Of a stretch of DNA of 64,000 bases, positions 59,996 through 64,000 are shown in pieces. A program made the translations under genes and the position numbers. A model generated the notes under the pieces. That model had not been told where the DNA came from. It saw nothing but the letters and a program-made list of their open reading frames with translations, and did no database searches. This stretch comes from Gerris lacustris (lineage: Eukaryota > Arthropoda > Insecta > Hemiptera > Gerridae), in contig OX578279.1 of assembly GCA_951217055.1 (NCBI GenBank), forward strand, positions 26,128,173-26,192,172, written 5' to 3'. Every line of letters starts with the position of its first letter. Within the stretch, counting starts at the first letter, position 1.

Positions 59996-61150
59996 CATGA
60001 TAGAAAATTAGCATAAAAAAGGGTCAAAACATCTCATAATGGAAAAAAACTAATTGTTTATATCATTACCACACCTTAACCTTAACCATCTATCAACTTA
60101 AAAAATAATCAAACATATGTTATACATAATATGTGTCACTATTTTGAAATTATTTGGCAAGGAAAAGTTCCGAGACGCCCCACGTCCAATTTTATTTAAT
60201 ACGTCAAACATTCCAGGACACAACAGTAAATCGAGGATATAGGAAGAGAAATTCGATCCCACAATGTACCTCAAGGATTGGCAATTTATTTATTTTTATA
60301 ATTACCACTTTTAGATAAACCATTCTGTAATTAGGTATCAGGGAAATGTATCTTATCAATAACTGTCTACATAAAAAGATGTTGTAGATATGTTTTTATA
60401 AACTAATAAAGATTACTCATTTGCGGTAATTTAGCTTTAAAAAAACATCTATGCACAATTAATGTTGGGGTTCATCCATGAAATAGAGATTTCAAAGTTC
60501 CACTGCAACCTGTTGTATCATCATCAGCTAACATGAACTAACAAGCCAAGAACTAAAATGTGCAAGAATAATATTCTATTTAAAGCCTTCCTCTTACGAT
60601 CACTATAAAATAATTGGAGATTTAAAACACAAAAATAAATTATAATTTTTAAATAATACCCGAAGAAAAATTACCTATAACATAAACATGTCAATATTGA
60701 ACTCATGAATGTGATGACGTCAGAGAGTGTGAACGTGTAGCATAAGATACGACTGTTTATTATCCACTGAAACCTTACATTAGCTCAATATTCGAGCCAA
60801 ATAAAAGCTCAAATCTCTTACTAAATACTGAATAGTCCACGTTTAAAACAATTTATTTCTTTACCTAAGACTCAATCATGTATTAGCACTTGATTTAACT
60901 TCACCGTCTATTCATAGACTTGAGGTAATAAATCAAAGAAGACCATATTATCCAAACACTCAAGTTATTACATGAATTAACCATCTTATATCTTTCAACG
61001 ATTCTAAAATTTTGTGGTAATTTATTCTCTAAAATCTATCCAAGGATTTTATACACGGAGAATGTTTAAATATGTTATTTTTAGTATGTTTATTTAGCTT
61101 AATTTTTCAAATAATAGTTTCTTATAGACGCCTTGAACTTTGGCTGAGAA
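59996..61150. other. AT-rich stretch, no gene seen
   Basis: No feature recognised. Confidence 0.45.
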
Positions 61151-61200
61151 CAGAGGTTAGCAAATTAAGGCCCGCAGGCCACATCCGGCCCAGGAGATGC
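61151..61200 (+). repeat. Solo hAT-like terminal block
   Basis: CAGAGGTTAGCAAATTAAGG is followed by CCCGCAGGCC and CATCCGGCCC words typical of animal hAT ends and similar to the left end at 36121. No partner end was found. Confidence 0.4.
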
Positions 61201-61331
61201 AGCAATGCACATAAATTCTTATGATCAAAACAAACAGGTCTTTACAAAAAAATGATACGGCTAAAATTACTAAATGAAAAAGACAAGCACTGCTGATTTC
61301 ACTCAAATGAAACAAAATATAAGAGCCTAAG

Positions 61332-61505
61332 GATTAGTGTGGCACATAGCTTCCTGCGACGTATTATTGGGCGAATGGTCACATGAGATTTAGATCTGCG
61401 TTCCCAGTGGAGTCACACTTATTCTTTTTCAGTGGAGTCACACGCTTATGCGGTTGAAATTAAAATTGAACCATCTGTGGGCTACTTTCCACAAACCATC
61501 CAAAT
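61332..61505 (+). repeat. Family A repeat, left part interrupted by a Penelope-like element
   Basis: The head GATTAGTGTGGCACATAGCT and the body word CATCTGTGGGCTACTTTCC, with CACAAACCAT, place this as the 5' part of family A. It stops where Penelope-like codons start. Confidence 0.55.
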
Positions 61506-62364
61506 GTCTTCATAGATGTTAATAACAAACAACTCACCCTAGAAACCGAGATGGATAGGTCCATTAACTTTTTAGAGATTTAACCATTACTAGAGTAGAA
61601 AATAAACATAAATTTAAAATTTACAGAAAACCTACATACACCGATATAATTATACATAATAGCTCAAACACGTACTACAAACATAAAATGTCAACATTTC
61701 ACAGCCTAATTCACAGAGCGATAAACATCCCGATGGAGGAAAAGGACTTTAACAATGAAATAAAAACCATAAAATCTATAGCAGAAAACAACGGATACCC
61801 ACCCATAACAATAAATAAATACTACGGAACAAATTAGACAAATCAGCCATTCAAATAGCAACAAAACTCACTAACACCACAGATAAATCCCCAACCTGGG
61901 TGAGTTTACCATACCTGGGAGAAATCTCCACAAAAATAGGCAACATCATTCAGAATAATAACACTAGAATTACTTATAAACCATACACAACACTCAGGAA
62001 ATGTTTAGGATCGATAAAACAGAAAACAGTCGCAGCAGATAAATCCGGCATCTACAAGCTAACATGTGACACATGCAAAGGTGTCTACCTAGGCCAAACC
62101 GGAAGGAAAGTATCGAAACGTGTCAAAGAACATCACGCAGCATGGACCAACAAGTCGGATAAATCCAGCTTTGCTAACTATTTCATCGAAACAAATCACA
62201 CGTTCACAAAACAAAGCTACGAACTCATTCACATTTGTGAAAAAGGCAAAAAAATGGATTTATTAGAAAACCTTGAAATTCACAGAGCCCTAAGTAATCC
62301 CGACATCGATTGCTTTAATGAAAGAACCAACCTGAATAACTCCATACTAGACAAACCCTTATAA
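61506..62364 (+). pseudogene. Penelope-like polyprotein remnant: reverse transcriptase tail plus GIY-YIG endonuclease
   Basis: Three frame segments join by eye. 61506-61583 reads NFLEI before a stop. 61586-61837 reads FKIYRKPTYTDIIIHNSS and later HKMSTFHSLIHRAINIP, the conserved reverse transcriptase tail of Penelope-like elements. 61819-62364 ends the protein. In the last piece SGIYKL, a CDTC cysteine pair, YLGQTGR, R and H of KRVKEHH, and E of LENLEIHRAL give the GIY-YIG nuclease marks with the CCHH-type insert known in this family. At least two frameshifts break it. The nuclease would cut target DNA in an intact element; this copy is dead. Confidence 0.8.
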
Positions 62365-62827
62365 TAATAAACACTTCACTCACTCTCTCCTTTAACACAA
62401 CACAGTCCCTTATCATTATTACAGTTGTCAACTTCATCAACTCATAGCATTTATTACATTTACTCTTATAAGGCTTACTATCCGTACAATTAGGTTAAAT
62501 AAGTTTAATTATGTTAAATGTTACTTACTCTTTTCTTATTATTTGTTATTTTGAGATATGTTTAGAATTTTCCCCTTTCTTAGATTCTAGTAAACATTGT
62601 ATAACTTAAGTTTAGTCATTATTATTCAAACCTGTAATATTCATGTTGTCTAATTCTATGTACATATTTATACTTCCTTTACACTCCTAGACCTAGAGCT
62701 TGGCCCTAGCTCTTAATCCGATTGGAAACCCCTCCCACCCGCTTTTCCATGAATCCCACACCCCTCCCGACCTTATGTCCTAAACACTTGCCACCTTACC
62801 TTCTCGTCAGTCTATAAATATAAGGCA

Positions 62828-62886
62828 CTGATGATAGCCTTCATACTCTATATACCTGTTATATTTTAGTATTTTAGAGGCTGAAA
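62828..62886 (+). ncRNA. Hammerhead-ribozyme-like core in the Penelope-like 3' region
   Basis: CTGATGA (62828-62834), an extra T, AGCCT (62836-62840), a 37-base loop, AGGCT (62878-62882), then GAAA (62883-62886). Hammerhead ribozymes are known in Penelope-like elements. The extra base next to stem II and the long loop leave activity uncertain. Confidence 0.35.
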
Positions 62887-62935
62887 CCGGTCTGATTTAG
62901 AATTAAATTTAAATATTGTGGTCAAGACAAATAAA

Positions 62936-63415
62936 ATTATATTTTATAATAGTACAGTGTAAATATTTCTGTTAATAACAACGTTTTTGCTTGAATAGAC
63001 AGAGGGGTCACACTTATTTTTATTCAATTTAAAAAGTGCGCGGTTAAATTTAATGTAGGACATAAAACATTCCGATTTCTTCAAAATCGGATGAGGACAT
63101 ATAAAAATATAGTCGTAAATAAAACATTTTTTTGCGAATGCGAATGGAAGCAATTGGCAGAGAGGTTGCCCAATAATGGATTAATTAAGACCTACCATCA
63201 AAATTGCATAAAAAACAGACGAGTGCATCTTTAAGATATTATGGTTCCCAAAATGTTTTACGTACAGACGAAAGACAGACACGAGACCAAAAATGATCCA
63301 TGATGACTGAAAGAGATTTTATGCTCAGGAATTTTTGAAATCGTAAAAATAAAAAATGCCTTTCTTCAGAATGATCACAATGCTTCCTTTCCCTTCAGTA
63401 AGCTCGGAAACAAAA
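62936..63415 (+). repeat. Family A repeat, right part
   Basis: Continues with the family A body (GACCTACCATCAAAATTGCA, GACAGACACGAGACCAAAAA) and the decayed hairpin tail CCCTTCAGTAAGCTCGGAAA. Some words near 62998-63050 duplicate words at 61410-61450, so two overlapping copies cannot be excluded. Confidence 0.55.
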
Positions 63416-64000
63416 ATGGTAGTGGCATTGTTTAATACAAGATTATAATCGAACCGTAAATGAATACTTCATTGGAAAAGTACAACATACTTCATTAAAT
63501 CTTGCAGTCAGTGAAAAGGCACATAAGCTTTCAGAACAACCAAAATTCCTGCAACAGCTACAAGTTACATGGTCATGTAACTTTATTATAATTTAGTTAC
63601 AATGCAGTTTATTATAATGTAGTTACATAGACATGTACAATTTCTATATATATAAACTTATTTTGACCCAGAAAAAACATAAATTAACCCCAATATCTCA
63701 AGGGCACATATGAGTTCTTTTATCTTCATTAAAACGTGCTAAAGAGTTTAATTTTTGTAATGTTTATGAATCCTAGAGACGATAGATAATCAACTTTTCC
63801 TTCATAATATTGCAATACATTTTTGTGTTTTAAACCATATAAGATTCATAGTTACTATAATAGCCCTTATTTAACATAATATAAATATTTTAATTATTAT
63901 TACTGGGATGGAATGTTCATCAAAAATCCAGAGAGGGCTTTAGGAATTCCATCTCCCCGCGGAGACATCTTCATCCTTACCCAGTTTATTACCTCGCTCA
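63416..64000. other. AT-rich stretch to window end
   Basis: A TTTATTATAATTTAGTTACA direct repeat occurs twice near 63580-63627. No gene seen. Confidence 0.45.

Larger units (their letters stand above)
61506..62935 (+). mobile_element. 5'-truncated Penelope-like retroelement
   Basis: Contains the end of the reverse transcriptase region, the GIY-YIG nuclease and a 3' untranslated part with a hammerhead-like core, in the usual Penelope-like order. The reverse transcriptase catalytic core is missing, so this is a 5'-truncated insertion, nested in a family A repeat. Right boundary approximate. Confidence 0.75.

Overview
This window looks like intergenic or intronic DNA from a large, AT-rich, repeat-laden animal genome. 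An arthropod, possibly a hemipteran insect, is the most likely source, but that is an inference. The signs are long (TA)n and homopolymer tracts, nested DNA transposon remnants, Penelope-like retroelement pieces and tRNA-like B-box repeats. There are no closely packed genes, operons or ribosome binding sites. I found no host protein-coding gene that I can defend. The only recognisable proteins are decayed transposon proteins: a Penelope-like reverse transcriptase tail plus GIY-YIG endonuclease near 61.5-62.4 kb, a second GIY-YIG remnant at 2.3-2.6 kb, and a short hAT-transposase-like relic at 36.5 kb.

Layout. 1-11 kb: AT-rich DNA with a GIY-YIG relic, a family C repeat, a TAGGG-ended hAT-like element (5.15-6.32 kb) carrying a tRNA-like composite repeat, and two Helitron-like elements. 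11.5-16.7 kb: a visibly more GC-balanced, repeat-poor block. 16.7-31.9 kb: a dense transposon nest. It holds two CAGGG-ended elements with short direct target duplications, a fold-back element, C-rich minisatellites, a GC-rich palindrome cluster and several copies of the families called A, B, C and E here. 32.4-33.3 kb: another GC-balanced island. 34-49 kb: more family A, B and C copies, an hAT element with an 8-bp target duplication, a minisatellite-filled element with inverted ends, long-TIR MITEs and a 468-bp near-perfect palindrome. 50.2-51.1 kb: a GC-balanced island. 51.2-52.7 kb: a TIR element with a regularly spaced 14-base motif. 53-64 kb: AT-rich DNA with hairpin MITEs and a 5'-truncated Penelope-like element nested in a family A copy.

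The elements do not form a gene pathway; they record nested insertions. The most interesting structures are the periodic-motif TIR element (51.2-52.7 kb), the palindrome with a hammerhead-like core in each arm (46.45-46.95 kb), the minisatellite-bearing element (38.8-40.0 kb), and the tRNA-like composite family that sits inside three separate TIR elements. Family letters A-E are labels used only in this report.
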